Counted from the first letter of the stretch, positions 1-12,794 are shown. The stretch: DNA of 64,000 nt from Chionis minor (GCA_013398295.1 VZSF01008169.1:124001-188000); one strand, 5' to 3'. Program-made: numbers and translations. The notes: generated by a model not told the origin, from the letters alone.

Positions 1-1435
1 TGATTCCTTTGCAGAATACAGACTTACTTTGTTTTCCTCAATAACTGCCAAGAAAGCTATAGCTGATAGGAAGTCACTGTTTCATTTTCTGGAAAAAATA
101 TTCTAAAGAGATAATGCAATATCAAATTCCTTTAAAAAAATATTAGCTGATTGCTAAATTAAATAGAAAGAAATTACCCCTATAAACAGGAAGAGAGGAA
201 TGATAATCTATGTATCTAATTGGTTATAATTAAAAGAAATTTCACACTTCTTCAAAGGATATTTAGCTTTTATAGCTAAATAATTTTTCTATGATACTTG
301 TAATATTTATTTATCATTTTTCTTTGTGAACTTTGGATGCTGAAGCAATATTACTTAATTGAAAGGATACCTGCCTAAATACTTAGGGTTAATACTGGTG
401 ATTCATGGTGAATCATTAAAATATAGCTCTGCTGATTTAAAGTGCTGGTACATAGAGAAGATTACTCATCTGTGGCGTTTCTTAATATCTATAGATCCAA
501 GGATCCACAACATAGTAAGATGAAGGCAATATTCAGGTTAGCACAAGCAAGAATTGAAAAGATTTTTGTCTGTATATGTTGCAAATGGCTACCTTTTAAG
601 AGGTGGCTAGGTGTGTCTAGCATCGAAGAGATTGTGTGGAATGTCAGGTTTCCTAAAATGTGATCTTGCCTTCTCTGAGTTTATCTTTTCACAGAATAGA
701 ATCATGGAATAGTTTGGGTCAGAATGGACCTTTAAAGGCCATCTAGTCCAACCATCCTGCACTGAGCAGGGATGTCTTCAATTAGATCAGGTTGCTCAGA
801 GCCCCGTCCAACCTGACCTTGAATGTTTCCAGGGATGGAGCATCAACCACCTCTCTGGGCAACCTGGGCCAGTGTTTCACCACCCTCAGCGTAAAAAATG
901 TCCTCCTTGTATCTATTCTGAATCTACCTTCTTTTAGTTTAAAACCATTACCCCTTGTCCTATCGCCACAGGCTCTGCTAACAAGTTTGTCCCCATCTTT
1001 CTTATACACCCCCTTTAAGTATTGAATGCTGCAATGAGGTCTCCCTGGAGCCTTCTGTTCTCCAGAATTTTGAACCTTCTCAGTATGTTTTATTGTGGAT
1101 GAGGCAGTCAAATTTAAGGTGAGACCTTCCTAGTTTTCTTTTACAAATAAAATAATAGGTCAGAATTGGCGTTCAGTCATACAACAACAGACATTAGCAA
1201 ATGAAGTCAAGAATGTTAAACCAACTTTGAAGATAAATCACAGCATGCATTATCTTAGATCACATTTTAAATTAAAAAGGAGAATTTATCTACATTTACA
1301 CTGTTATGTATGTTAGAGCATTTTTTTTTGTTTTTATTTTCCAAATTTAAAACATTATTCTATATGTTCAAATTTTAAAGCTGACTACTTGCATGCAGTA
1401 CAAAAGAGCTCTCAATACTGTAGCTGGAAACATAC
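1..1435 (-). other. CCDC172: CCDC172 intron 3 (partial), no further exon found
   Basis: This follows the exon 3 donor in transcript order and contains a CR1 fragment (about 692-1087). I searched the minus strand for the next conserved block of the human protein (EATKKRVTEEEEKF...) and did not see it, so exon 4 is probably left of the window. The remaining sequence is AT-rich with no recognisable feature. Confidence 0.6.
692..1087 (-). mobile_element. CR1 LINE 3' fragment, 5'-truncated
   Basis: The plus strand starts agaatcatggaatagtttgg and continues with the standard reverse-complemented CR1 tail (rggttgctcagagcccc, catccaacctgaccttgaa, ctctgggcaacctg). The minus-strand ORF carries the typical C-terminal end of the CR1 reverse-transcriptase ORF (GDRTRGNGFKLKEGRFRIDT, then VVKHWPRLPREVVDAPSLE). 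It is moderately diverged and inserted in CCDC172 intron 3 in the same orientation as the gene. Confidence 0.93.
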
Positions 1436-1552
1436 AAAGATTTTAAGAAGATAGCTTTTTTGATTAATAAGTTCAGCTTTCTGTTTTTCTAAGCTGTCTT
1501 CACGTTTCTTCAGTATTTCTAAGTAGAATCGTTTTTCAGACAGATGCTGAAC
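1436..1552 (-). CDS. CCDC172: CCDC172 coding exon 3
   Basis: This 117-bp exon (39 codons) is in phase 0 at both ends, with acceptor CTTGGAAG| and donor TTT|GTATGT. The translation runs from VQHLSEKRFYLEILKKRED to ...KAELINQKSYLLKIF. It is clearly collinear with human VQQFSEKSFLLQLLKTHEN...ITNQRNMLLQTF. The contiguous ORF is short and lacks an internal methionine, so a simple ORF scan misses it. Confidence 0.87.
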
Positions 1553-4500
1553 CTTCCAAGAGAAAGAAAAAAAAAAAGGTTATAAAGTAAGATTTTTTTT
1601 TTTTATTGTTTCATATACTTTGCTATTGTACATAAGGATCTTGGTCCAGTTAAAACACAGCTGGCATAGTTGTTGAACTAGTAAAAGCATAACAGCTCTT
1701 TCATCCCCCAATAATCTTCCAATATACCACTAAGCTTTTGAAAAGTATGCTTTCTTTAAAAGACACTTTTAGTGCTGGTCCATTTATCTAAAATGGCATT
1801 TTTAAGTCTGTTCAGTTTAGGAGAAATTTTTTCAGGTTAAAACCAGGGAAAAAATTGATCACATGGGAACTTTTACCCAGCATATTACGTTGTCCTCCGT
1901 CTAATTGTGTAAAGATCATCACATACCAAATCAGACAATAATATCATTGTTCTGACTGAGTGACTGTACACACCACCAACTCTGCAATGCTACTGTTGCA
2001 TAGGCAAAGGACGGAGGGATATGCCCATATTCTTCTGAGCACTGTTTCTGGAATTCTTAGCCAAGGAAGTGTAATGGAAATTAACTCATGGTTAAGGACA
2101 GTTTGACCATAACCCCCTACCAAACCCCAAACTTCTGGTTTTCATACAGTTTTATTTTTAGTTTTATTAATTTTCAATGGCAGTTTATCTGACAGAAGGG
2201 TATGCTCTTCAACCATTGCATTTTCAAATTTGCTGAAGAGTACCTCTCAATTTTCCAGCACATCTGCTGTATGATAGTCTAACCTTAGTTAAGATATATG
2301 GCGGTTTAAACTATAACAACAGATAAATAGGGAGCAGCTACGTGTTGAAGAGTCTTAAAGGATGAGAATCATTCATCTGATGAAGTGGGGAAAAGGAGAT
2401 CAAGAGCATGACTCAGCCTGTAATACTCAGAACAATAAGTAGGGAAAGTAAAGTTAGCCAAGTTGCCCACAGACTGTAGAGGCATAGGGTAAGTATCAGG
2501 AAGTAAATTGAATAGTAAGGCTGATACATGACTATTTGTGTGAGCAGAGGCAGAAAAGACCAAATGAATAGTGATATTGCAGAGGTAAAACTTAAAAGAT
2601 TTTAAAATGAAATAATGTAGATGATTTTGGAGAGGGTGCAGATGAAGTGCATCTGATCAAAAAAGGAGGAGGACAGTGGAATCAAATGACCGAAGACTAG
2701 AATGTAAGAGTTGGAAAGGAAAGAACCAGATTTTTTCCTTATCCCTGATATGTTTGGCATGCTAAATGTCCAGGAAGTGCTTGCCTCAGAAATACTTGTT
2801 TTACATATTAATTCAAAGAGTAGATGGTCTTATACCATTGTATTTATATTACTGAACATAACTAGCTGCAGTATAGTTTCTCAATCTGTAAAACGCCAAC
2901 TTAATCTGTGCATTCACAAGATTGTTTTTAAAGGAATCATTGAACCATGAAAAGCAAAATGCTAATTACATGCTACCCAATTTTACAGAATGGAGACAAA
3001 AATAGCATTTCATAAGTATCTTTGACCACAGGCAGTCTCTGTGAAATAGATGTCAAAACACTTCTGAACTTGTTCTCATCTGTGTGGTCTGGCATAAGCT
3101 GCTGTGCCTGCATGTGCTTGGATATGTACGCTTATAAAGACATGCATTTATTTGGTGCAGGACAAATTGAACAGCATTAGCTAAACAGCATTATTTAATA
3201 TTATTTGAATTATGTTAAGTATTGTAGACTTACTTGTACTTGTAAACTTAATTCCTGTACTGAAAAGTAAATTAAATAATTTCAATAACTATATAATCTT
3301 TAAACCTAAATACAGTCTGATTGAAATGCATTTCCCCATTCTGATTATTTTCTGTATCATTTCCTATCTATAAATGAATCAAGTTCAGACTAAGCAAGCA
3401 AGTAAAATCTATTTTTGTGGACATCAGTGAGAATATTATTAATCCTGCTAGGTAAAGCATGTAAGATTTAATTAGGAATAGTCCTCCAGCTCTTCCCATT
3501 AGTCACTTACAATAATGGCTTCACTCTTGGGACCTTCTATACCTACCACATAAATCTTGATTATAAATCACAGTGCATCAATAACAAATTAGTAGTATAA
3601 ACATAAAATTGTGATGGTCATAAATAAATTTATGAGCAAGACTCCAAAGGACTTTATCTAACAAGCAACACCCAGATATAATCTGTGTTGGTTAAATAAG
3701 TGGCTATTTTAAAGTACTTTTGGGCTCTGAGATTGTGGCATGCATAAATGCAAGCACGTGAATAACAGCTTGCATGATTATAGTCTGAGTTTGCAACCAG
3801 TAAATATTTGTAAATGTGTAATGTTGTTACGTATTATATATATTACACAGTCTTTTGCAAAAGGCAGAAGAGCCTATCTTTGGAAGGATGAAAATCATCC
3901 CCCAAATATTTATTTTCTCAACTAGGTGAGGTAATCCCCCAAAGGTAATCCCCCAAAGGGGGATATCTTCTTCAAAGATATTTATTCAAGTGATAGGATA
4001 CAAGAGTTCTTACTTCACAGGAGGCTCCATATGCTTTCCTGGTGTGCGTACACATTCTGCCAGCACAGCTACTTAAGAGCACAGGGGATGATGTTTATTT
4101 TCAGGCACAAGCAAACGGATTTTTAAATCATTTGTAACCACGGGTATTAATGGTGAAAAACTCTGCAAAACTGGAAGCTTAACCTAAAACTATGTCTGCG
4201 GTTTGGTTAAGTGGAAAGCAGGATAAAATCTTAAAAACATTAACTAGATTCTGAAACTTTCCACTGTCTTCGGGGTCCCTAAAAAAATTCTTAGACCTTG
4301 TGAGCCCTAACTGTGCGCCCGGGCTCATGGGAGGAGCTTTAGTACATGACTCAAGATCCTGTGAAGCAAACGCAGGGAATGTTTCCATTTAGAAACATTT
4401 GTGAGAGGGGAAGCCGCTGACAGACCTTTCTTCACTACAGACATGCCCATGAGAAAACATGAGTTTTCTCCATGATGTGTTTTCCAGGATGTGAAGCATA

Positions 4501-4968
4501 CTCCTTTAAAGTGTTCATGAATCCTGTATTTGTAAACATAGTGTATTCCATTTTACGTATACTATCAACACGCCTGCTTACCTCCTTTTCTAATCTCCTT
4601 TTTGCAGTGCTCAGCTCTTCTTTTATTTGGGTAATTTTTTCATAACTTCTGTTTATGTCGAATTTAGCTGCCACGCAAAAAAAAAAACCCTGTAAGACTG
4701 CGTGCTCAGTTTGTAAAAGTCACATTCTTATAAAAAGGTGGCATTGGCAGGCGGCAGCCAGCCTGGCTGCCTGCTGAGCTTTCGCCGACACAGCTCCCCT
4801 CAGGACAGCACAGCGGGGCCGCCCTGCTTGTCCCCGGGGAAAGGGAGAAGCCATTAAGCCGCCCCCAAGATGGCGGCCGCGGTGCTGACCTTGTTGGATG
4901 AGACGCCTCTTCTCCCCCACCTGCTTCTCCGTCAGCTCTATTTGCTGGAACAAGGCATCGAGGTTCAT
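1436..4968 (-). CDS. CCDC172: CCDC172, coiled-coil domain protein, 5' three coding exons (partial gene)
   Basis: Three exons on the minus strand (4890-4968, 4582-4667, 1436-1552) join in frame into 94 codons (79+86+117 nt) with consensus GT/AG junctions. The product starts MNLDALFQQIELTEKQ, which aligns from memory with the human start MSLESLFQHIIFTEHQ. Exon 3 (VQHLSEKRFYLEIL...) aligns with human VQQFSEKSFLLQLL. The human protein is about 258 residues, so roughly the N-terminal third is here; the rest lies beyond position 1. The residues are charged and heptad-like (EK-, KR- and Q-rich) with no signal peptide or membrane segment, as expected for a coiled coil. In mammals the protein binds tektin-2 and sits in the sperm flagellar midpiece; that role here is inferred from orthology. 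It is head-to-head with GFRA1, as in human. Confidence 0.88.
1553..4581 (-). other. CCDC172: CCDC172 intron 2
   Basis: This 3,029-bp intron is bounded by GTAAGC (donor, 4576-4581) and AG (1553-1554). It is AT-rich. The only recognisable structure is the short tandem/palindromic block at 3930-3962. ORFs here are short and show no family similarity. Confidence 0.8.
3930..3962. repeat. 14-bp tandem duplication ending in a C5-A3-G5 palindrome
   Basis: The unit ggtaatcccccaaa occurs twice back to back (3930-3943, 3944-3957). The second copy runs into ggggg, so cccccaaaggggg can fold as a 5-bp hairpin. This is a local replication-slippage type structure within CCDC172 intron 2; no function is implied. 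Confidence 0.85.
4582..4667 (-). CDS. CCDC172: CCDC172 coding exon 2
   Basis: This 86-bp exon begins after the acceptor ...GTGGCAG and ends GAG|GTAAGC. With the one nucleotide carried over from exon 1 it gives AKFDINRSYEKITQIKEELS followed by TAKRRLEKE, 29 residues. The human counterpart has the similar spacing ...IKKATEELNEEKIKLESK. It ends in phase 0, which fits exon 3. Confidence 0.87.
4866..4877 (+). promoter_or_regulatory. YY1-type motif caagatggcggc
   Basis: This is an exact match to the strong YY1 consensus (AAGATGGCGGC). It lies in CCDC172 intron 1, 12 bp beyond the exon 1 donor, on the strand opposite to CCDC172. Such motifs usually sit just downstream of a transcription start, in the same orientation as the transcript. 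The motif is seen directly; its activity is inference. Confidence 0.6.
4890..4968 (-). CDS. CCDC172: CCDC172 coding exon 1
   Basis: The ATG is at 4968 (minus), and the exon encodes 26 residues ending ...KRRLIQQ plus one nucleotide of the next codon. The donor reads CAAG|GTCAGC (phase 1). The start was chosen by alignment with the human N-terminus. The -3 base is G, a favourable Kozak position. The reading frame stays open upstream into the GC-rich 5' region, but that part shows no family similarity and is treated as 5' UTR. Confidence 0.88.
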
Positions 4969-5310
4969 TTCTGTCTTCTGGTGAAGTCTGTGGGCTCCGC
5001 GAGTCTTGCCGTCCTTGTGGAGGGCTGGTTGATTGAAGCTGGGATGCCCTGAGGAAGGTGAGGAAGGGCCTGGCCACAGCCCTTCCCTCAGGGCTCTGCG
5101 CCCCGCCAGGCCGTGGCTCTGCCCTCTGCCTCCCTGCGGTCCGGAAAGAAACCCCAGCCCACAGAGGGAAGCGACCGTGGTAGATGGGACACGGCTGAGG
5201 AGGAAGAGGGGACAGAGTGGGACGTGCGGGCTGCAGGACCTGGGGGTGCAAAAGTGAACCTCGGGCAGAGCGAAACATGGCTGACTGGCTGGGGGAGCCA
5301 ACATGGCAAA

Positions 5311-8300
5311 CACGGGAGACGGAAACAAGCAGGCAGAGAAGCAGCACAATAGGAAGAGGAGAAAGAAGATATTTGGCTAGGCAAACGGCAGCTGGCGCTC
5401 AGAATCTTGTCACACTTGTGCACATTTGTGAAACATTGGTTCTGACTCGGGAGCTTTGATCAAACAGCTCTGACTTTATTTCTCTGGGAACACATGCTTT
5501 ATACTCATTTTGTGTTGTTCAGAAGCTGGGTTTTTTACCCCTTCCTTTTTCTATGGTATGATCACCATCCTTCTTAAATATTATATCTGCTCAGATTTAT
5601 TTGTCTTTTGAAATAAGATTGATGTCTAACCCTAGCAGTTAAGGAAGTAGGCTAAGATTTGCTATCCTACAGAAGAAGGTGGCAAAGCTGACTACATAAA
5701 ACTTAATTAACAGTGATCAGACTCAACTCAGCTACGTTTCACCATTAACATAAAATGACAGTGTTTCTGTTCCAGTTGGTCTTAGTAAGCAAAGATAATA
5801 ATGTAGACTGTTGTACAGTCTTCTGGAGCGTACTTGTGTATGAGTTTACTATGCTCTGAGATTCTGCAGCTGTCTGGTTTGTACACTGCTAGATGGTATA
5901 CGTAGAAATGTAAATACCCAGTTGAAAATATGAGTCATGTTACAGGGTTTGTTCCTAGATCTTAAAAATTCCACTCGGGGAATACCTTTGTGAAGTCAGC
6001 CTGTTTGTTTTTTGAGGCAGAAAAAGCCTGGAGGAATGGAACTTTTAGCCTTCTAGGCTTTTTAACATAGAAAAAGATTGGGATTATTGACAGTCCTGTC
6101 TTATTAAAGAGTTCTCATCAAAGGAGATCCTGTCGCAAAATAGACTGCAGCAGCAAAGTTCAGAAATTAGAAGGAGAAAATATTTGACCACAAAAAGCAA
6201 AACAATATACATGAGAGTACAAATGTCTTTCTAGTGAAAAAGCTGTTCTAAGTTAGTAGAATGCAACTGAGAATTCTGGAAAAAAATTACGTTGTAGCAT
6301 TTTCTGCTTAAAAAGCACCATGTTATAGCTGATAGTGTGCTATAAAATGGTGCTTCTTACAGAAAAGACATTGCCCTGTCTAAGAAAGAAAATGTAGGTC
6401 CTGATGAAATTTAAAAACCTGAAACTAGCACATTATGTTGCAGGAAATGCAATTATTTTTTAAAATGGAACAAAGTGCAACTGAGGGGGATGAGTTCACA
6501 AAAGTGAATTTAGAAAATGTTTCAGAAGTGAAGCTTCCTACCCAAAGGCCAAAGGAAAAGCGGATGAGTCAAACAGGAACATTTGGTGATTGAGACAGTG
6601 ATTTGTTACACAGGTCTGATGAGTGAAAAAGTCATTTTACAAAATTCAAGAAAATGAACTGCTCTATCAGTGGATCAAGGAGAAAAGTAAAATGAAAAGC
6701 TTTCTTTGAAGGTTTTGAGACTTGACTGCTTTTGTGTTTCAAACTGAGAAAGCTGCTGTAGGCTGGGATAGTGTTCAGTGTCACTTATTAAAGAAATGAC
6801 TGTGTTTTGTGGAGGGTGCTTCAGTGCTTCTAATTATGGTGGGGGAACTGCTCTCCCTAGAAAGAAGAGTCTGGCTCCAACTACACTTCTCACTGTCTGA
6901 GAATGACCATTCAACGCGATTAACAGTTCTGTAAAAGATTCCTTCAGAGACTGAAAAAATTCAAAGTGGGACAAGTATTTGACATTAAGCTTCATAGTTT
7001 TTGACTATGGCTATTTGCCATGTGATCGATTTTTACATGGTAAATAACTAACAATAATAACTCAGGATTGTATGAAGTGAGCCATGCATGTGAAACATAT
7101 ACAGGCGCTTTCAGAATCAGGATCAAGGCCATTACTTCAAAGATGTATATTTGCCTGGCTCCTATGGAAATGGATGAGATGGTATGAGCCTAAATGTTTC
7201 AGAATAACAGTAAAATGTGACTTACCTTCACTCGACTCCAACTTTTGCAAAGTATAGGATCTTTTTTAAATCACTAGCTGCTAGAAAGGTGACTTTAATT
7301 TTATTCTGTTGGTCATATCAGTACATCCTAATCTTAATCTATATCTGTATCTTAATCACTATACTGTAATCAGGTCATGTCTTTCTAGTGTACTTCAAAA
7401 TTAGTAATTGCCCTTTGTAATCAGGCTGCTGTGCTAATAGTAAAGTTTCTTCCATAAGTTTATACTCTAGTTTGTGTAGGAAGAAGAAAGAAAGATTTTG
7501 TTTGCAATTTCAAATCACTATAAAAATGTTTACTAGTGTGATTGATTCCTAAATCATATATGCTCAGATTGTTTTAAAAAATGTTCTTCCGAAAGCCAAA
7601 AATGACAGAGGCGAAGGTAAAGAAGTGGCAGGGTAAAGATTACATGATGCAATATGGTCTCCACCATCAAAAATATACAGTAGAGGCTAGAAATTATAGG
7701 ATTGTAGTTACAAATAGATTTTTTCTTTTGTTCTTAAGCACTGTTTGTATTACTTTTTCTATATACAACGTATACTGCTTACTTTTGAAATGTTGTATTT
7801 ATAGCAAACGTTCTTCACAGACTACATCTCTCTGGTCTTCCTTTGCTCTTGGTGGTCTTTCTATTTGCCATCTATTCCTGAACTAACTTTTTTCTACCCT
7901 GCGTGAAGGAATAAAGCCAAATTATTCTGTGGCATAAATTCACAGCTATCATTTTGTGTTCAGTGCAGATGTCTGAGCTATCCTTTACGGGGAAATAGCA
8001 TATATATGTTCGTCTCTCTATATATAAATATATGTATAAATAAAATAAAGAAAGAGCACTAACCACTTGGAATGTAGTGTTGAAGAGCAATGTTGATGGA
8101 GAGAGACACAAATAGTGAGAAACCCAGTAATTATTTGGAATAAGTAAGCAGAAGAAATAGCAGACTTACTCGAAATTAATTTTCTAATGTGTCTTTTAAA
8201 ATCAAAGCTTTAGCTCTGCTATTTAAAATATCATTGTTAAAACAGAGCAAGCAGTGTAAGGTGGTAACACGTAATAAAGTCGTTTCAGTGCAAACCGAGA

Positions 8301-11300
8301 ACATTTTGTGTGGTTGTTCTCCTCCTCCCACTGGCCACCCATTGCACTGCAGGGGAACATGGACATGTCCTACTTCTCCCATTGCCTGTCTCCTGCCCAG
8401 GCTGGGTGGGATGGAGGGAGCACAAGAACAGCAGAACAAGCACTTGGTGGTCTCTGCTTGAATATATTTGGTTGCCGAGAAATAAAAAGAAAATTAAAAA
8501 AAGAGAAGAAAAAACTAACTAACTACTTCTGAAAACCTAGAGTGGGACAGCAGGGATGAGGAATATTAAAATGTAGTAATAACCTATAATTTCCAACCTA
8601 TCTCTAATTTCCTGAGGAACTCAGATTAAACACAGTCTAGTTATTACCTCTGGAAGAGTGAGAGCAAACCACTAACCCACAGGCTGGAAGCTCTCCATTT
8701 CTAGTAGACTGCTCAGCAAGGGACTTGTGAATGGACACTCTGTTTCCTCCTTCTAACAGGGAGGAAATAAACTACAAAAATCTGTATAATAGAATGTAAA
8801 ATACGGGAAAATGTAGAAATAAATCTCTGGCAACTATATGTAAATGAATACAGAATGTTTCTCTGTGCCCCACATCACATTTCTCTGTTTTTTCTGGTGA
8901 CAAAATTGTGAGTTAGTGAAAAGATGTGTGTGTTTATAATGTGTTAAAAAACACCGAAGTAACTTTGTACTCCCCCTAACATTTCTGGCTGCAATGGAGA
9001 ATTAGCTATACTCTTCTCCAGTTTGGTAGGAATGTAAACAACTTCACAACAGATGTTCTTTATAAGGACAGAGCCTGCTATTTGCATTGTGATATCTCCG
9101 TTTGAGTCTTATATCCAAGATTTTGTTTAATTCCATCTGGAAAGGCTTCGCTGGATCCCTTTGGGTTACAAAAGCAAAGATTACTCTTTTATGTTTTTAA
9201 ATCTAAGTTTTCTGCTGTCTCTGGTTATAATCACACAGCACCTGCTTTCTTTGCTGATTGGTAGCCATGCTGTTACATAGGTATCCACATTGTTCCTCTT
9301 TTAGAGTCTTAAATATATTTCAGTTGTCTGTCCTAAAACTTTTTTGCTCTGCTATTCTGCAGTATTGGATAAGCAACAAATGAGGCTTGCATTTTGAAAC
9401 ACTTATCAGAGCTCTTATTTATCTTGGCATAATGGGAGTAACTTTTCTAATGGAGAAAGAATTTTTCAGATCTGGAGTGCATGTCACAGTACAAAATACT
9501 GCCTTGGCTTTGCATTTTCATAGTAAATTTTCTTAATTATTTGGCTGGAAAAATGCGCTTTGCTTTACATCAATATTGGTTATCGCTAAGTTGGCAGTCA
9601 GTGGAAGCTACAACAGAAACAGTGAAAAAATACTTTAGATTTTATTTTTTTGTATCTTCCATTTAGAAAAGAGATTTAGGGGTTTATTTTATATTAGCAG
9701 AAATGTAAATTAATTATCCATTATGTTGTAATGTCCTATAAGAAGATGGTTGCCATTAAATCTTTTGAATAAAGGTCCATTAAAGAAATATTTTGAGAAC
9801 TGGGACTTTTGTGCAAGAGATGTAACCTTGAATTGAAATGCATTTAAAAAATCTGTTGAAAATACTTCTTTTTAATCCATTAAGTATATTTCCTACAACC
9901 ATCTAACGACAGTATGCTAGCTTATCTCTTTTTGTGAGGTAAATTTTATCTTAACCATAGAAAAATCTTAATGAACACCGAAACATAGAAAGTAATAATT
10001 TTACAGGTAGTTTATCGAAGTAATAAAATAAAATCTTTTTTTCATTTCAACTGATTATCAGAAGTTCATAGACAATACTGCTAAATTATTAGATGAGCAG
10101 CTGTCATTATTTCTTCTAAAACACTTCAGGAGATTTTAAAATGTTTATGTTTGTTCTTTAGGCTTTATTTCTACTTGATGCTGCAATTATGGGAAAAAGA
10201 ATATGTGTAGATTATTTAAATGAAACTGCTTTATTGTTTTTATTCCTAACAGCATTATTTAGTGCTAGGTTAGATAACTGCTGTACTTTTGCTATATGCA
10301 TTAAAGCTAATGAGTTTCTCTGCATGCTGAAAATAACTCTCATGTGAAACCATGAGCTGTCCACTACACTTTTAGGCTTCTGTGCTAATAGTTATATAAG
10401 ATTAATTTTACTGTTCAATCCACGTTCCTGCTTAAAGATATGACAGTTTCCTCAGACATTTTGGAGACCTGGATATATGCCCATGGCCTGAATTAGGCAG
10501 CAGGGGAGATTATTCCATGTTCCATGCAAGTGCCCAAAACCAGGGAAGCCCTGCCTATTTGAGGAAGTGCTATTTCAATTTGACTAAAACATACGTCCTG
10601 AATCTGAAAACCCGCGCTTATCATAGCTATTGAAACTGCATGATGTCATAGAACCTCTCATCAAAATTGGGCCAGATGGTATTTTTCAGTTACAAACTGT
10701 TTTGTAAAAAGTTTCCAATTCTAATTATTTATTCACAAAAAAAAAGCTGTTGTCCTTACTCCTTTGAAATAATCTGAACTGTTTACAAAGTACTTTTTCC
10801 TCCAGAATATTTTGGAAACGGTATGTTCTACCTGCAGGTTTTAAAAGCTGCTTTGTAAATTCCAGTGTAATAAATAGATCTCTATAAAACTGTGCCCTCT
10901 ATTTTCTGTACAGCGCTTTGTGGGCAGAGGAACATATTTAATGAAGACTTAACAATGATAAGTAACAGTACGCAAACTTAACTGCCTATTGATACAGAAG
11001 TTATGCTGTGATTTCATCTCTTTTAAAGATGACATAAAAAAAGAGAACCTATAGCTGTGCTTCTATCCCTTCCATATTCCTTCCCGCTGATGCTTTTGGG
11101 AGATTAGCTATCTTTAATCCTGAAATTTTCAAAGGCTTCATGGCACACATCTGCATACATATGCCAGGACTCAGCACATAGGCAGGATAATAAAAGCATT
11201 AAATTCAAGTAGAGTAGAAAATCACAGCTGCAGTAAGCATGTATTAGCAATTGTGCCCACATTCATAAATTAATAATTTGCATTGTATTACAGTGACTTC

Positions 11301-11733
11301 TTTTCAGAAGCATTAAACCTGTCTATTCACAGATTGTGGGAAAAGTACGTAAATAATTCTTGTGGGTTTGTCTTTTTACAGCCTGTCTTTTTAGAAAGAA
11401 GATAAGAGAAGGAGAGTGAATTAGAATACAAAGCAAAAATGTTGCTTCCTTTAAAATAATTACATTTTTCTTATTTTGAGAATTAAATCAGAATAATTAA
11501 AATACCCTCAGTAAGCCAGTTCTTTGAATACAAAAGTAATAACCATAGTTGAGGCTGCAGAGTTTATAAAAGTGAATAACACATAGTGTTTTCATGTGTT
11601 TTTTCACATAGGTTTTGGCCTGATCCTCTTTCTTTTTTTAAAAAGAAACTATCATAACTATGCTTCTGTTGATGGTGCCTTTAATCTTCCTCTTCTATTG
11701 ATAAAAGGAATACACATAGCTTAAATTCCAGTT
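5311..11733. other. Intergenic DNA between CCDC172 and GFRA1, left part
   Basis: About 6.4 kb of AT-rich sequence with homopolymer and AT-rich patches (for example the TA-rich run near 7998-8045). ORFs are at most about 100 codons and show no recognisable family. I see no exon, RNA gene or clear transposon here. Unannotated 5' non-coding exons of GFRA1 cannot be excluded. Confidence 0.5.
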
Positions 11734-12073
11734 CATCATAGAATCATAAAATGGTTTAGGTTGGAAGGGACCTTGAAGATCATCTAGTTCCAACCCGCCT
11801 GCAGGGGGGCAGGGACACCTTCCACTAGACCTGGTTGCTCAAAGTCCCATCCAACCTGGCCTTGGACACCTCCAGGGATGGGGCCTCCACAGCTTCCCTG
11901 GGCAACCTGTTCCAGTGCCTCACCACCCGCAGAGTGAAAAATTTCTTCCTGAGATCTAATCTAAATCTCCCCTCTTCCAGTTTGAAGCCATTACCCCTCA
12001 TCCTGTCACTACATGCCCTTGTAAAAAGTCCCTCTCCAGCTTTCTTGTAGGCCCCTTTCAAATACTGGAAAGC
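11734..12073 (-). mobile_element. CR1 LINE 3' fragment, relatively young
   Basis: The plus strand reads tcatagaatcataaaatggt followed by the near-consensus reverse-complemented CR1 end (ggttggaagggaccttgaag, ggttgctcaaagtcccatcc, gggcaacctgttccagtgcc). The minus-strand ORF keeps an almost intact C-terminus (KGAYKKAGEGLFTRACSDRM ... VVRHWNRLPREAVEAPSLE). It is 5'-truncated and better preserved than the copy at 692-1087. Confidence 0.95.
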
Positions 12074-12794
12074 TGCTATTCAAAATTGCTGTTCAGAAGC
12101 AATTGTTGTTGATTGTGAATTCTGTTAGATCTTCCGGTGCTGGAAAGAGAGAAAAAAAAAGGTTCTTTAATCAAAGGACTTAATGATGAAGAGCCCGATG
12201 CTCACACATTTATATTTGTAATCTTTATTTATAGGAATAATCCAGTCAGACAAACTGAGCAGATGACATAAGAATCATAGGCATGGAGGGCTGAAAAGCA
12301 CAGCAGGGGATTGTCTGTTTTAACTCTACAGTTAGGACAGAAAAAGCACACTGAGGGCTGCCTGACTCATGGCGACGGGGACCTGCTGCACGGGCAGAAC
12401 TTTTCAGGAAGTCCTGGCAGATTGCCGTCCTGCCTGGTTCTCCCTGTCCTCTGTCTATTACCTAGAGTAAACACACCCAACTCCTTCCCCCTTTCTGCAT
12501 CAGTCATACTTTCTTAGCCTCTTGGCTTTGTTTCTTTTCCCATATTCTCCATCTTTGGTGCTCTTAGATCCTTTTCTGCTGGGAAAGATCCCTTTCTTGT
12601 CCAGACATTCCTTATCCTGCATGTGGGCATTAGATTGTCATTAAGCATACCGTGTTGCTCTTGCCCTTAGTGAATATTCCACACCATCTTTCCTATTTGT
12701 CAGGTATCCTGAATTCTGATTCTTTCCTCCAAAACACTCTCTCTTCCCCTTCTCCAGTGCTCTCTCTAAGACTATACATTGAGTTGTGCACCTT

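Larger units (their letters stand above)
4740..5310. promoter_or_regulatory. CCDC172: CpG/GC-rich promoter region of CCDC172
   Basis: GC content and CpG frequency rise sharply here compared with the AT-rich flanks (for example gccgcccccaagatggcggc at 4859-4878, and tccgcgag near 4996). The block covers CCDC172 exon 1, intron 1 and about 340 bp upstream. I see no TATA box. The minus-strand transcription start should be somewhere above 4968. A YY1-like motif lies at 4866-4877. That this is the promoter is inferred from composition and position. Confidence 0.65.

Noticed and set aside
28..44. Candidate CCDC172 exon 4 on minus near the left edge (AG before, GTAAGT after)
   Set aside because: The splice-like signals enclose only 17 bp. 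Longer versions hit stops or do not resemble the human protein, so I did not call it.
782..1111. 109-codon minus-strand ORF as a host gene
   Set aside because: It is the C-terminal end of a CR1 reverse-transcriptase ORF. The same applies to the ORFs at 11825-12061 (minus) and 41014-41289 (plus).
4870..5052. Plus-strand 60-codon ORF starting MAAAVLTLLDETPLL in a good Kozak context
   Set aside because: It is the antisense of CCDC172 exon 1, and its ATG is the core of the YY1 motif. No protein similarity; kept only as part of the divergent-promoter finding.
4720..5349. Minus-strand ORFs of 209-213 codons in the GC-rich block
   Set aside because: One frame includes CCDC172 exon 1 but reads on through the intron 1 donor. 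The remaining residues are GC-composition artefacts with no family similarity.
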